Source of the DNA: Candidatus Liminaster caballi
Lineage (GTDB): Bacteria; Bacteroidota; Bacteroidia; Bacteroidales; UBA3663
DNA length: 64,000 nucleotides
NCBI GenBank assembly: GCA_018065085.1
Contig: JAGHUA010000049.1
Span: 1-64,000, forward strand
Direction: 5' to 3'
Under the pieces are notes generated by a model. That model saw only the letters and a list, made by a program, of their open reading frames with translations, made no database searches and was not told where the DNA came from. The position numbers were made by a program, and so were the translations under genes. Positions 51,194-60,411 of the stretch are shown in pieces. The first letter of the stretch is position 1. Every line of letters starts with the position of its first letter.

Positions 51194-54100
51194 TTATCTC
51201 ATCTTCTCAAGCATTCTGATTGCTTCTTTTATCGAGCCGACATTATTGACCAGCAATGATCTCTTGCCCGACTTGTCTTCAAGTCGGCAACGGCTGGAAT
51301 ACTTTACCAGGAAATCGTCGAGAATATGTCCGAAGATGTCGCCTTCGAAATAGCTTGTGTTGTCCGACACGAACAGACAGCGCATCTTATTCTGCTTGAT
51401 CACAATCTTCTCAAAGCCCAGTTTCCTGCCGAGCTGGCGCAAATGCACGACACGTATCAGCTCCTCGCCCGCCTTCGGTATCTTGCCGAAGCGGTCAATG
51501 AGACGTGTGCGGTATGCCTCGACCTCGGCCTCGGTGGTCAGATTGTCAAGCTCCTGATACAGGGCGATACGCTCGGACGAATCAGGCACATACTTCTCAC
51601 CGAAACAGATATCAAGGTCCGACTCAAGGTTGCAGTCGTCGGTCACGGTCTCTGACTGATCGCGCTCATCGGCATAAAGCTGGGCAAACTCCTGGGTCTT
51701 GAGTTCCTTCACCGCCTGGCGCAATATCTTCTGGTAAGCCTCATAGCCAAGATCGGCGATGAAGCCCGACTGTTCGCCGCCCAGCAGATTGCCTGCGCCG
51801 CGAATGTCAAGGTCCTGCATGGCCAGATGGATGCCCGAGCCAAGTCCCGAGAAATTCTCGATGGCCTGAAGACGGCGACGCGCATCCTGGCTGAGAGCGG
51901 TGAACGGCGGAGTGAGCAGATAGCAGAACGCCTTGCGGTTGGTACGTCCCACACGACCGCGCAACTGGTGAAGCTCGGACAGGCCGAAGTTCTGTGCCTG
52001 GCTCACGATCATCGTGTTGGCATTCGGGATGTCAAGGCCTGCCTCGATGATGGTGGTGCACACCAGGACGTCATACTCATAGTTAGAGAAGTCAAGGATC
52101 AGGCGCTCCACCTCCTCAGGATCCATCTTTCCGTGGGCAAAGGCTATGCGTGCATCCGGCACAAGACGCTTCAGGCGATCGACGATGTTGGGCAAATGTG
52201 AGATCTTGTTGTGGATGACAAAGACCTGACCGTTGCGCGAGAGTTCGAAGTTGACAGCCTCGCGCAGGATGTCGTCCTCATCGCGATGGACCTCCGTCTG
52301 TATCGGATAACGGTTGGCAGGCGGTGTGGCGATGACGCTGAGGTCGCGAGCGCCCATGAGCGAGAACTGCAAGGTGCGCGGAATAGGCGTAGCGGTCATG
52401 GTCAGAGTATCGACATTGAGACGAAGGCGTTTGAGGGCCTCCTTGGTGCTGACGCCGAATTTCTGTTCCTCGTCGATGATGAGAAGTCCAAGGTCCTGGA
52501 ACTTCACCTTTTTGCCAATGAGCTTGTGCGTACCTATTATAATATTAATCTGGCCGTCGGCAAGATCCTTGAGAATCCCGGTGATCTTTTTGGCCGAGCG
52601 TGCACGTGTCAGGTAGTCCACACGCACGGGGAAATCCTTCAGGCGCTCAGAGAAAGTCTTGTAATGCTGAAAGGCGAGCACCGTGGTAGGCACCAGCACT
52701 GCCACCTGCTTGCAGTCGTTGCATGCTTTCAGTGCGGCACGTATGGCAACCTCGGTCTTACCGAATCCGACGTCACCGCACACCAGGCGATCCATCGGCT
52801 TTTCGCTCTCCATGTCACGCTTCACATCGACCGTAGCCTTGAGCTGATCGGGCGTGTCCTCATACATGAACGAAGCCTCAAGCTCGTGCTGCATCTGCGA
52901 GTCGGGCGAATAGCGGAAGCCCTTTTCCTCACGGCGTGCGGCATAGAGATGAATCAGCTCGCGCGCCATGTCCTTCATCTTCTCCTTGGTCCTGTCGCGC
53001 ATCTTCTCCCACGATCCGCTGCCCAGCTTCGACAATGACGGAGGTTCGGCATCACGTCCGCGATACTTGGAGAGCTTGTCGAGCTGATGGATTGACACAA
53101 ACAGCATGGCTCCATCCTTATAGACAAGCTTCACCATCTCCTGAATGTAGGAGACTTTAGTTTCGGGATTGGTGACAGGCATCTGGACAAGTCCGCCAAA
53201 CTGACCCACGCCGTGATCGACATGCACAATGTAATCGCCAGGCATGAACTCGCGCAGTTCCTTGATGCTCAATGCAATCTTTCCGCTTCGGGCACGTTCT
53301 GAGCGAAGGCTGTAGCGATGATAACGGTCGAAGATCTGATGGTCGGTAAAATAGCAGTTGCGCGTGTCGTCATCGATAAATCCCTTGTGTATGGCCTTCG
53401 GTATGCGCACGAAATGGAAGTCCTCGCCACGGTCTTCGAAGATTGCCTCAATACGGTCGAGCTGCTTGGGCGAGTCGCTGAGCAGATGGAGGGTGTAGCC
53501 CTCTGACTTGTAGTGAAGGAGATCCTGTGAGATAAGGTCGAAGTTCTTGTGCCACTCAGGCTGTGCGGTGGTATGAAACTCAATGACACTGACATTATTG
53601 CCATTCACTTTCCCCTGTTGTGTGAGGTTGCCGTCGCTCGTCACAATCTTGCCGAACGTATTCCAAGCCCTGGCGAAAGCCTGTGCATCGACAAGTTTCT
53701 GCAACGCTCCAAGGTCGCCCTCCTCGCTTACGATGAGCTGTTCGGACAATTCCTGACCGCAGATCTGCGCCACACGATCGACCGTCCATTGCAGATCCTT
53801 GCAGATGACGATGGTCCCAGCGGGAAGAAACTCGGCAAACGAGATGCCTGCGGCCTCCTGCTGGGCAAACGAAGGCGCCACGGTGATTTCCTCCAGCTGG
53901 CCGCGGCTCAGCTGCGTATCGACCTCAAAGCTGCGCAGAGAATCGATGTCATTGCCGAAAAAGTCTATGCGGAAAGGATACTCGCTGGTGAAGCTGAACA
54001 CGTCGATGATAGATCCGCGCACGGCAAACTGACCCGGCTCATAGACATAGTCAACGCGGTTGAATCCGTAGGTATGGAGCAGCTCGACAACGAACTGGCT

Positions 54101-54577
54101 GTCCACCTGCTCGCCCTTATGCAGGTGAAGGATGTGGTCATTGACCTGTTCGGCACGCGCCACCTTCTCGGACAGCGCCTCAGGATAAGTCACAATGGCA
54201 AGGCCTTTGTCCTCCCTGCGAGACAATGCCCCGACGGTCTCTGTGCGCAGGATCTCATTGGCCGAGTCGGCCTGTCCGTACTTTATGCTGCGCTTATAGC
54301 CTGAAGGGAAGAACGAGACTGACTGGTCGCCTGCTATCTGACAGAGATCGTGATAGAAATAGCCGGCTTCCTCCTCGTCGTCGAGCACAAACAGATACAC
54401 TCCGGGCAACGCATTCTTGAGCGGAGCCAGAAAAGTGGCTGCTGCCGAGCCTTTCAGGCCTCGCAACTGTATTATTGGAGTTCTGTCATCGTCTCTGCTC
54501 TCCTCCGAGAGCCTGCGCAATCTTTTGACAAGAGCATTGAAGCGCGGTTTCTGCAAAACGAGATCCTTTATTTCCAT
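51194..54577 (-). CDS. mfd: Transcription-repair coupling factor
   Basis: A 1127-residue superfamily 2 translocase that removes RNA polymerase stalled at DNA damage and recruits UvrA. The N-terminal UvrB-like domain has FFPSGYKRSIKYGQ and VRGSIIDVFSF. The RNA-polymerase-interacting domain has GDYIVHVDHGVGQFGGL (about 440-460). The motor has Walker A CGDVGFGKTEVAIRAA (about 600), DEEQKFGV, TMTATPIPRTL, QLRGRVGRTNR and DIRGAGNLLGGEQSG. The C-terminal TRCF domain is present. Length is normal. Confidence 0.98.
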   Translation of the reverse strand: MEIKDLVLQKPRFNALVKRLRRLSEESRDDDRTPIIQLRGLKGSAAATFLAPLKNALPGVYLFVLDDEEEAGYFYHDLCQIAGDQSVSFFPSGYKRSIKYGQADSANEILRTETVGALSRREDKGLAIVTYPEALSEKVARAEQVNDHILHLHKGEQVDSQFVVELLHTYGFNRVDYVYEPGQFAVRGSIIDVFSFTSEYPFRIDFFGNDIDSLRSFEVDTQLSRGQLEEITVAPSFAQQEAAGISFAEFLPAGTIVICKDLQWTVDRVAQICGQELSEQLIVSEEGDLGALQKLVDAQAFARAWNTFGKIVTSDGNLTQQGKVNGNNVSVIEFHTTAQPEWHKNFDLISQDLLHYKSEGYTLHLLSDSPKQLDRIEAIFEDRGEDFHFVRIPKAIHKGFIDDDTRNCYFTDHQIFDRYHRYSLRSERARSGKIALSIKELREFMPGDYIVHVDHGVGQFGGLVQMPVTNPETKVSYIQEMVKLVYKDGAMLFVSIHQLDKLSKYRGRDAEPPSLSKLGSGSWEKMRDRTKEKMKDMARELIHLYAARREEKGFRYSPDSQMQHELEASFMYEDTPDQLKATVDVKRDMESEKPMDRLVCGDVGFGKTEVAIRAALKACNDCKQVAVLVPTTVLAFQHYKTFSERLKDFPVRVDYLTRARSAKKITGILKDLADGQINIIIGTHKLIGKKVKFQDLGLLIIDEEQKFGVSTKEALKRLRLNVDTLTMTATPIPRTLQFSLMGARDLSVIATPPANRYPIQTEVHRDEDDILREAVNFELSRNGQVFVIHNKISHLPNIVDRLKRLVPDARIAFAHGKMDPEEVERLILDFSNYEYDVLVCTTIIEAGLDIPNANTMIVSQAQNFGLSELHQLRGRVGRTNRKAFCYLLTPPFTALSQDARRRLQAIENFSGLGSGIHLAMQDLDIRGAGNLLGGEQSGFIADLGYEAYQKILRQAVKELKTQEFAQLYADERDQSETVTDDCNLESDLDICFGEKYVPDSSERIALYQELDNLTTEAEVEAYRTRLIDRFGKIPKAGEELIRVVHLRQLGRKLGFEKIVIKQNKMRCLFVSDNTSYFEGDIFGHILDDFLVKYSSRCRLEDKSGKRSLLVNNVGSIKEAIRMLEKMR

Positions 54578-54651
54578 CTTCGCAACACAAAAATATCCGA
54601 TTAAAACGCTTTGTTATCCGTTCATTTGCGTTAACACTCACAGCAAATTCC

Positions 54652-56022
54652 TCAGTTACCTTCCACCTCTTTGTAGATGGTCTTCTCGCCCTTGATCTTC
54701 TGATTGCGGACACGCAGAAGCACGTCAGCAACTTTTTTTCTGTCGATCGCAACATACGAACAGTGCTCCATAACCTCAATTCGGCCAATGTCGGCCGACG
54801 TAAGTCCTCCAATCTTTGTAAAGAAGCCAACGACGTCGGACTTGGATATCTTTTCTTTTTTTCCACGGCCGACATAGACGAGCGAGAAGCTCCCTGCAAA
54901 CACAGATGACACATCGCACGAGCGCATACGCGTCTCAGCATTCTTCCGGCTCATATTATAGTATGGCAACTGACTGCCGGCAAACTCGGGCAGCACTTCC
55001 GCAGGACCGACGATCATATAACCGCATCCGTCCGAGCCATTGCGGGCTGTGCGACCGTTGCGGTGGGTAAATGTCTCAGCGTCGGCAGGCAGATGATAAT
55101 GCACGATGTGGGCCACCTCGGGTATGTCAAGGCCGCGCGAGGCCAGATCGGTTGACACCAGCACCCTGACGCTCTGCGTACGGAGTCTGATCAGGGCCTT
55201 ATCGCGTATGTCCTGCTCCATGCCGCCGTGATACAGGGCATTGGGCACACCGTGGTCGGACAGGAAATGAGAGATGCGCTCGGCACTCTCCCTATAGTTG
55301 CTGAACACGATGGCCTGACCCTCGGCATCGGCGGTCATGACGGCGGTAAGCAGGTCGAGCATCGTCTCAAGCTTGTCAGGCACAGGCGACTTGACCTGAT
55401 ACATCTTCAGGCTCTCGATAGGCCTTGTAAAGTCGAGCTGGGCATACGGACGCATGTTGATCCATGGTGCAATGGGCATAGCATGAGTGGCCGACGTGAG
55501 CAATGTCTGACTGACCTGTCGCAGGCCTGTCACAATATATTTCAGCTCCTCCTCAAAGCCAAGTTCGAGCATCTTGTCATACTCATCGAGCACCAGGCAG
55601 CGCACACACTGTGTGGCGATGCGGCCGCGTTCCATGTGGTCCTTCAGTCGGCCGCTTGTGCCGACAATCAGCCCCCTGTTGCCCATGAGCGACTCAAGGC
55701 GCTGACATTCGATGCGCGGATCATGTCCTCCGTAGCACAGCACCGTGCGCATGCCCAGCTTGCGGGCAACCTCGCCAATCTGCTGGGCAAGCTCGCGCGA
55801 CGGCACAATGACCATCGACAATGTCTTTTCACTTTCGGCCTGCACCTCCGACGAGGCCAGCAGCGCCAGCAGGAATGCCACGGTCTTGCCGCTGCCCGTG
55901 GGCGAAAGCAGCACGACATTCTGACCCGAAGCCGCAGCATCGAGCATTTTTTCCTGCATCACATTAAGGCGGTCAAAGCCCATTGCCCCAACCGCAAATT
56001 GCTTCAAATCTGTAAGATTCAT
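54652..56022 (-). CDS. DEAD-box RNA helicase, DbpA type
   Basis: A 456-residue RNA helicase. Motif I is SPTGSGKT (Lys46), Ia PSRELAQQIG, motif II reads DEYD instead of DEAD, motif III SAT, and motif VI HRNGRTARNG. The C-terminal region (DVVGFFTKIGGLTSADIGRIEVMEHCSYV, then RVRNQKIKG) is a DbpA RNA-binding domain, which in E. coli directs the enzyme to 23S rRNA hairpin 92. A ribosome-assembly role is inferred. The ATG lies only 4 nt past the TATCTTTG element, so the mRNA may be leaderless; a later start at Met14 would lose little of the helicase core. Confidence 0.92.
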   Translation of the reverse strand: MNLTDLKQFAVGAMGFDRLNVMQEKMLDAAASGQNVVLLSPTGSGKTVAFLLALLASSEVQAESEKTLSMVIVPSRELAQQIGEVARKLGMRTVLCYGGHDPRIECQRLESLMGNRGLIVGTSGRLKDHMERGRIATQCVRCLVLDEYDKMLELGFEEELKYIVTGLRQVSQTLLTSATHAMPIAPWINMRPYAQLDFTRPIESLKMYQVKSPVPDKLETMLDLLTAVMTADAEGQAIVFSNYRESAERISHFLSDHGVPNALYHGGMEQDIRDKALIRLRTQSVRVLVSTDLASRGLDIPEVAHIVHYHLPADAETFTHRNGRTARNGSDGCGYMIVGPAEVLPEFAGSQLPYYNMSRKNAETRMRSCDVSSVFAGSFSLVYVGRGKKEKISKSDVVGFFTKIGGLTSADIGRIEVMEHCSYVAIDRKKVADVLLRVRNQKIKGEKTIYKEVEGN

Positions 56023-56026
56023 GGCG

Positions 56027-56034
56027 CAAAGATA
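56027..56034 (-). promoter_or_regulatory. -7 element of the DbpA-type helicase gene
   Basis: A perfect TATCTTTG on the minus strand. No good -33 TTTG is seen 20 nt upstream. The start codon follows after CGCC, 4 nt away. Confidence 0.55.
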
Positions 56035-56128
56035 CTGTTATTTTTTAATAAATGTGTATAAATGACGAAAAAAAATGCCTGCACGCCACTTTTTTGCCCC
56101 AAAATGATGATGATTATCGAAAAAACAT

Positions 56129-56136
56129 TATATTTG
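56129..56136 (+). promoter_or_regulatory. -7 element upstream of L,D-transpeptidase gene
   Basis: TATATTTG matches TAnnTTTG exactly. No TTTG lies at the ideal 20-nt distance, so the -33 element is weak. It lies inside the longest open frame of the following gene, which rules out starts before about 56143. Confidence 0.5.
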
Positions 56137-56193
56137 CACCCGAGTTTAAATAATAAAAACAAAAATAAAAACGCAAAACCGCAGGGCAGAACA

Positions 56194-56784
56194 GTGGCAC
56201 GGGCAATGGCATTGATAATGGTTTGGGCAATGATGACTGCCATGGTGCATGGAGAAATCAGGCTATGCATCGACAAGAACCGCATGTGCATGTTCGTCAT
56301 CAACGCTGGGAATGACAGCTGCCGGCACGACACCGTTGCCATCTACCCGATCTCCTGCGGCCGAGGCTATGGCCACAAGCTCAAGGACGGTGACATGCGC
56401 ACTCCGGAAGGCACGTTCAGCATCGTCAGCTTCAGCGACAGCCGCGACTGGGGGCACGACTTCCTCGACGGCCACGGCTACATCCGTGGAGCATACGGCC
56501 CATGGTTCATGCGACTGAGCTTCGGTCACGGCATCGGCATTCACGGCACACATGACCCGTCGTCAATGGGTTTCCGAGCCTCTGAGGGCTGCATCCGACT
56601 GCGCAATGCCGATGTGGCAGCCTTGAAGAAGATGGTCAGGCGCGGCACGGTGGTTGAGATTCTGCCCGACACACTGCTGCGCATACAGATGCCCGACAGC
56701 GTGCCTCAGATAAAACCTGTCAGCAGCACTGCGGCACAGATTAAACCAATTGACAGCAAAACAATCATAATCAAAAACCAATAA
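56194..56784 (+). CDS. L,D-transpeptidase family protein (YkuD)
   Basis: A 196-residue exported protein when started at GTG 56194, which gives the signal MARAMALIMVWAMMTAMVHG with a positive charge; ATG 56206 is the alternative. Codons before 56143 precede the likely transcription start. The YkuD domain has YPISCGRGYGHKL, RTPEGTFSIVSF and the active site HGTHDPSSMGFRASEGCIRL, with catalytic His and Cys. Such enzymes make 3-3 crosslinks in peptidoglycan or attach proteins to it. The C-terminus is a Pro/Lys/Ser tail with two similar 'QIKP' repeats. In this phylum related proteins may also be muropeptide carboxypeptidases. Confidence 0.9.
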   Translation: MARAMALIMVWAMMTAMVHGEIRLCIDKNRMCMFVINAGNDSCRHDTVAIYPISCGRGYGHKLKDGDMRTPEGTFSIVSFSDSRDWGHDFLDGHGYIRGAYGPWFMRLSFGHGIGIHGTHDPSSMGFRASEGCIRLRNADVAALKKMVRRGTVVEILPDTLLRIQMPDSVPQIKPVSSTAAQIKPIDSKTIIIKNQ

Positions 56785-56797
56785 AAACAGACAAACT

Positions 56798-57250
56798 ATG
56801 AAGAAATTACTCCGAATGATGGCCTGCCTCATTATGGCCACAACAATGTTCAGCCTGACATCATGCGCAGGAGACGATGAAGAGATCATGCAGGAAGATG
56901 ACATCAAGGTTGCCGCAGAGCAGATTGTAGGCACATGGCAGCTCAACGGCACACGCGAGTTCTGGCGCTTTGACGCTGACGGCAAGGGCTCAAAGGTGTC
57001 GCCAAGCCACGGCGAGAACTGGGACAAGGACGAAGACATCAATGAGGGCGAGGGCAACCGCTTTGAGTGGTATCTCCAGAGCAACGGCCTCATGGTGACA
57101 TACTTCATGGAGTCAACCGGCGCATACAGCGACCCAGAGCCTGATGCTCCGTTCATCATCAACAGCATCACCGACAAGGCAATGACCTGGACCACCAACA
57201 ACGGCAAGGGCACAACCCAGAAGTTCACACGCGTTGGTCAGAACCGATAA
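56798..57250 (+). CDS. Small lipocalin-like lipoprotein
   Basis: A 150-residue lipoprotein, lipobox SLTSC (Cys23). The following residues AGDDEE form an acidic run like the surface lipoprotein export signal of Bacteroidetes, so exposure on the cell surface is likely. The mature part reads like a lipocalin-like beta-barrel (IVGTWQLNGT at the first strand, then EFWRFDADGKG and AMTWTTNNGKGTTQKFTRV). Function is unknown. It is 13 nt after the L,D-transpeptidase and 18 nt before the AsmA-like gene, so the three are probably one operon. Confidence 0.8.
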   Translation: MKKLLRMMACLIMATTMFSLTSCAGDDEEIMQEDDIKVAAEQIVGTWQLNGTREFWRFDADGKGSKVSPSHGENWDKDEDINEGEGNRFEWYLQSNGLMVTYFMESTGAYSDPEPDAPFIINSITDKAMTWTTNNGKGTTQKFTRVGQNR

Positions 57251-57268
57251 CACATAATCATACGGACA

Positions 57269-60200
57269 ATGAACAAGCCTCTAAAAATCACACTCATCAG
57301 CCTTGGATCGCTGGTTGGTGTTCTGGTAGCCGCTTTCGTGGTGGTGTTCAATGTGGTGTTCTCGCAGGAACGCCTCACATCCATCGTGCGACAGTTCGCA
57401 GGTGATTACGTAACGTGCCAGACAGAGGTCGGATCAGTCGATCTCTCATTGTTCGGTAATTTCCCCAAGGTATCGCTCAGGCTGAACGATGTGTCGATCG
57501 TAAATCCGATGGACAACGCCCCGAGCGATACCGTTCTTTCGGTAAAGGCCCTCTTTGCCGAGCTTGATGTTATGGACTATCTGCGTGAGGAGAAGGTGAC
57601 CGTGACCGGCTTCACTCTGCGCAATGCCCAGGCCAACCTCTACATCTCGGCCGACTCAGTGGCAAACTTCGACATCTTTGCCATCGAGAGCGATACTACT
57701 GCCGTGGCAGACACCACCTCGACCGACATCCTCGACCAGCTTTCTCTCCACAACATCACCGTCGAGGGCCTCTCAGGCACATTCCTCGACATGACCAGCC
57801 AGATGGATGCACGCCTGCTCAATGCCCATCTGACGCTCAACACCGACGCCAGCCTTCAGGAACTGACCGGTGGCGCAGACATCGACCTCAAGGCCGACGA
57901 GATCTACTACAGCGACTCGCTCAACTTCGGACAGATTCTTGACCTCGAACTCAGGGATGCACGTCTGATGTACGACGGCAAGAACGCCAGCGTCAAGGTT
58001 CCGCGTCTCAGGATTGCCGACCAGGAGTATCTCCTTTCGGGCGATATTGCCCTCTCTGCCCACGTCTGGAACATGAACCTCGACGGCATTGATCTGGCAT
58101 GGCAGGACGAGCGTCCGACTCTCACAGGTGTCACCAGCATGGACTCTGCACAGGTGACCATGGGCGATGAGAACCTCATGTATGTCACCACCGACGCCGT
58201 GATGATCGACCTGCCTGTGACAAGCACGGCAGAGCGCTGGACCACCGACGGCAAGACCACCATCAAGAACCTCATGTTCGCCATGGATCCTGACGGAACC
58301 ATGGTCGATCACCTCGACCTCGACACACGCTTCAAGGCCTCAACCAATGCTCAGTTCAACGACTTTACCGTCACCGACATGAGCACGACGCTCGGCAGCC
58401 AGACGGTGCAGGGCAACGTGCACGTGGATATGACCGACACAACCGTGCTCAAAGCCGATGTGGATGTACTGGTCAAGGCCACATCGCTCAACGAGCTTCT
58501 TGCCATGATCCCAGCAGCATACGCTGACGCTCTGAAGGGCATGACCGTCAACGCCAAGCTCGACGACTCGCGCATCACAGCCGTATGTGAGGTGCGCGGC
58601 GATCAGTTCAAGCTCCAGAAGACAAGCATCAAGACCGGCGTACACAGCCTCGACTATGCCGATGACGCAGCGCTCGCGGCCGACCTCGACAACGTCACCC
58701 TCGCCATCAGCTATCCGGCCGGCTCGCGTGGCCGACAGTTCGAAATACGCAGCAACATAGAAGGCCTTACTGTCAAGCAGCACGATGACAGCACCAACCT
58801 CAACGCCGCCATTCCAGACCTCAAGCTGACAGCCCTCATCATGGACGACATCATCGACGGCAAGGATCCGCGCCTCAACGCAAAGTTCAGCGGCTCGGCC
58901 ATCACTGTCGATATGGACGACACCATCAGCGTAAAGATCACAGGCGCCAACGGCGAGGCCGACATTGACCTCAAGTCGGTCAAGAACTGCATAAAGATTG
59001 CCACAAAGGCTTCGCTCGAAAGCCTCAGCGCCCATGTGGGCAACACGCTCGACGGCAGCACCGGAGCACTCGCCCTCGACCTCAAGGCGCTCTATGACGA
59101 GAAGCAGGCCGAAATCCTTGACCAGCTGTCGCCCGAAGTGGTCTTCACCCTCGCCGACGGCAAGTTTGATGTCGATGGCATTCCATACCCCGTGCTTCTG
59201 CCTTCTGTCGATGCCTCGTTCGATAAGAATCAGGCTAGGCTCAACAGATGCCAGCTCAACCTTGGCAACAGCGACCTCGGCCTTGACGGTGTCATCACCA
59301 ACATCAGCAGCTGGATGAAAGAGCAGGCCATGCTCGAAGGACAGCTCAACCTCAAGAGCCAGCGCGTGGATGCCGACCAGCTCATGGACCTTGCCAGCGG
59401 ATTTGGCGTGGAGGAAGAGGCGGCGGAAGAAGGCTCAGCCACCGCATCGTCAGCAGCCGCCAGCGCATCAGCCGAGCCGACAGTCGAACAGAAGTCCGAC
59501 ACCGTGGCCAACGACCCATTCATGGTGCCAAAGGACGTCAACTTCGTGGTCAATACCAACGTGAAGGCCGTGACCACCAATGGCAATACGTTCGACAACG
59601 TGGGCGGACAGCTCACATGCCGCGACGGCGTGCTGGTGCTCGAAGAGATGGGCTTCACATCGAAGGCCGCCAGGATGCAGCTCACAGCCCTCTATCGTTC
59701 ACCTCGCCGCAACAACCTCTTTGCATCGTGGAACTTCCACCTGCTCGACATCGACATTGCCGAGATGATACGTCTCGTGCCTGACATTGACACAATCGTG
59801 CCTATGCTCTCGGCATTCCAGGGCAAGGCCGAGTTCCACCTCGCCGGCGAGACGTCGCTCTTCTCTGACTACTCGCCAAAGATGTCATCGCTCAAGGCCG
59901 TTGCCTCGATCGAGGGCAAAGACCTCACCGTGCTCGACAGCGAGACGTTCCAGACCATCAAGAAGTACCTGTTCAAGGACTGCACCACCAACAAGATCGA
60001 CACAATGTCAGTCGAGCTTGCCGTGGCTCGCCGCAAGATGACCCTCTACCCTATGCTCATCGGCTGGGACAAGTATGAGGCCATCATCGCCGGCACACAC
60101 ACCATCACAGGTGCCATGCCGTTCAACTATAATATCTCGATCACCAAGTGTCCGCTCGTGGGCGGTCACCTCGGCCTGGACATCACCGGCAACATTGACG

Positions 60201-60340
60201 ACATCGACAACATCTCGTTCAAGGTGGGCGGCTGCAAGTATGCCAACCTCTACCGTCCGGAGAAACGTAACGTCACTCAGGAACAGACTCTCGAACTGAA
60301 AGACCTCATCAGCACATCGCTCAAACGAACGGTGAAGTGA
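57269..60340 (+). CDS. AsmA-like family protein
   Basis: A 1023-residue protein with one N-terminal membrane anchor (about 7-29, LISLGSLVGVLVAAFVVVF) and a very long beta-rich periplasmic part. The N-terminal AsmA region is typical (GSVDLSLFGNFPKVSLRLNDVSI), and the C-terminus has a second conserved block (LAVARRKMTLYPMLIGWDKYEAIIAGTHTITG). Proteins of this group (AsmA, TamB, YhdP) form long grooves that carry phospholipids to the outer membrane. A low-complexity Glu/Ala/Ser linker lies near residues 712-740. Neighbours are a lipoprotein and an L,D-transpeptidase, consistent with envelope work. Confidence 0.9.
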   Translation: MNKPLKITLISLGSLVGVLVAAFVVVFNVVFSQERLTSIVRQFAGDYVTCQTEVGSVDLSLFGNFPKVSLRLNDVSIVNPMDNAPSDTVLSVKALFAELDVMDYLREEKVTVTGFTLRNAQANLYISADSVANFDIFAIESDTTAVADTTSTDILDQLSLHNITVEGLSGTFLDMTSQMDARLLNAHLTLNTDASLQELTGGADIDLKADEIYYSDSLNFGQILDLELRDARLMYDGKNASVKVPRLRIADQEYLLSGDIALSAHVWNMNLDGIDLAWQDERPTLTGVTSMDSAQVTMGDENLMYVTTDAVMIDLPVTSTAERWTTDGKTTIKNLMFAMDPDGTMVDHLDLDTRFKASTNAQFNDFTVTDMSTTLGSQTVQGNVHVDMTDTTVLKADVDVLVKATSLNELLAMIPAAYADALKGMTVNAKLDDSRITAVCEVRGDQFKLQKTSIKTGVHSLDYADDAALAADLDNVTLAISYPAGSRGRQFEIRSNIEGLTVKQHDDSTNLNAAIPDLKLTALIMDDIIDGKDPRLNAKFSGSAITVDMDDTISVKITGANGEADIDLKSVKNCIKIATKASLESLSAHVGNTLDGSTGALALDLKALYDEKQAEILDQLSPEVVFTLADGKFDVDGIPYPVLLPSVDASFDKNQARLNRCQLNLGNSDLGLDGVITNISSWMKEQAMLEGQLNLKSQRVDADQLMDLASGFGVEEEAAEEGSATASSAAASASAEPTVEQKSDTVANDPFMVPKDVNFVVNTNVKAVTTNGNTFDNVGGQLTCRDGVLVLEEMGFTSKAARMQLTALYRSPRRNNLFASWNFHLLDIDIAEMIRLVPDIDTIVPMLSAFQGKAEFHLAGETSLFSDYSPKMSSLKAVASIEGKDLTVLDSETFQTIKKYLFKDCTTNKIDTMSVELAVARRKMTLYPMLIGWDKYEAIIAGTHTITGAMPFNYNISITKCPLVGGHLGLDITGNIDDIDNISFKVGGCKYANLYRPEKRNVTQEQTLELKDLISTSLKRTVK

Positions 60341-60382
60341 CGAAGTGACGAAGGACGAAAGACAAAAGACGAAAAAACGAAA
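60332..60382. repeat. Degenerate GACGAAA heptad repeat before glyA
   Basis: Units such as GTGAAGT, GACGAAG, GACGAAA, GACAAAA and GACGAAA run from the AsmA-like stop codon to about 60382. It is one of several heptad-type repeats in gaps in this window. Confidence 0.7.
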
Positions 60383-60411
60383 TATAACAACATAACAATA
60401 AAATAACAACT

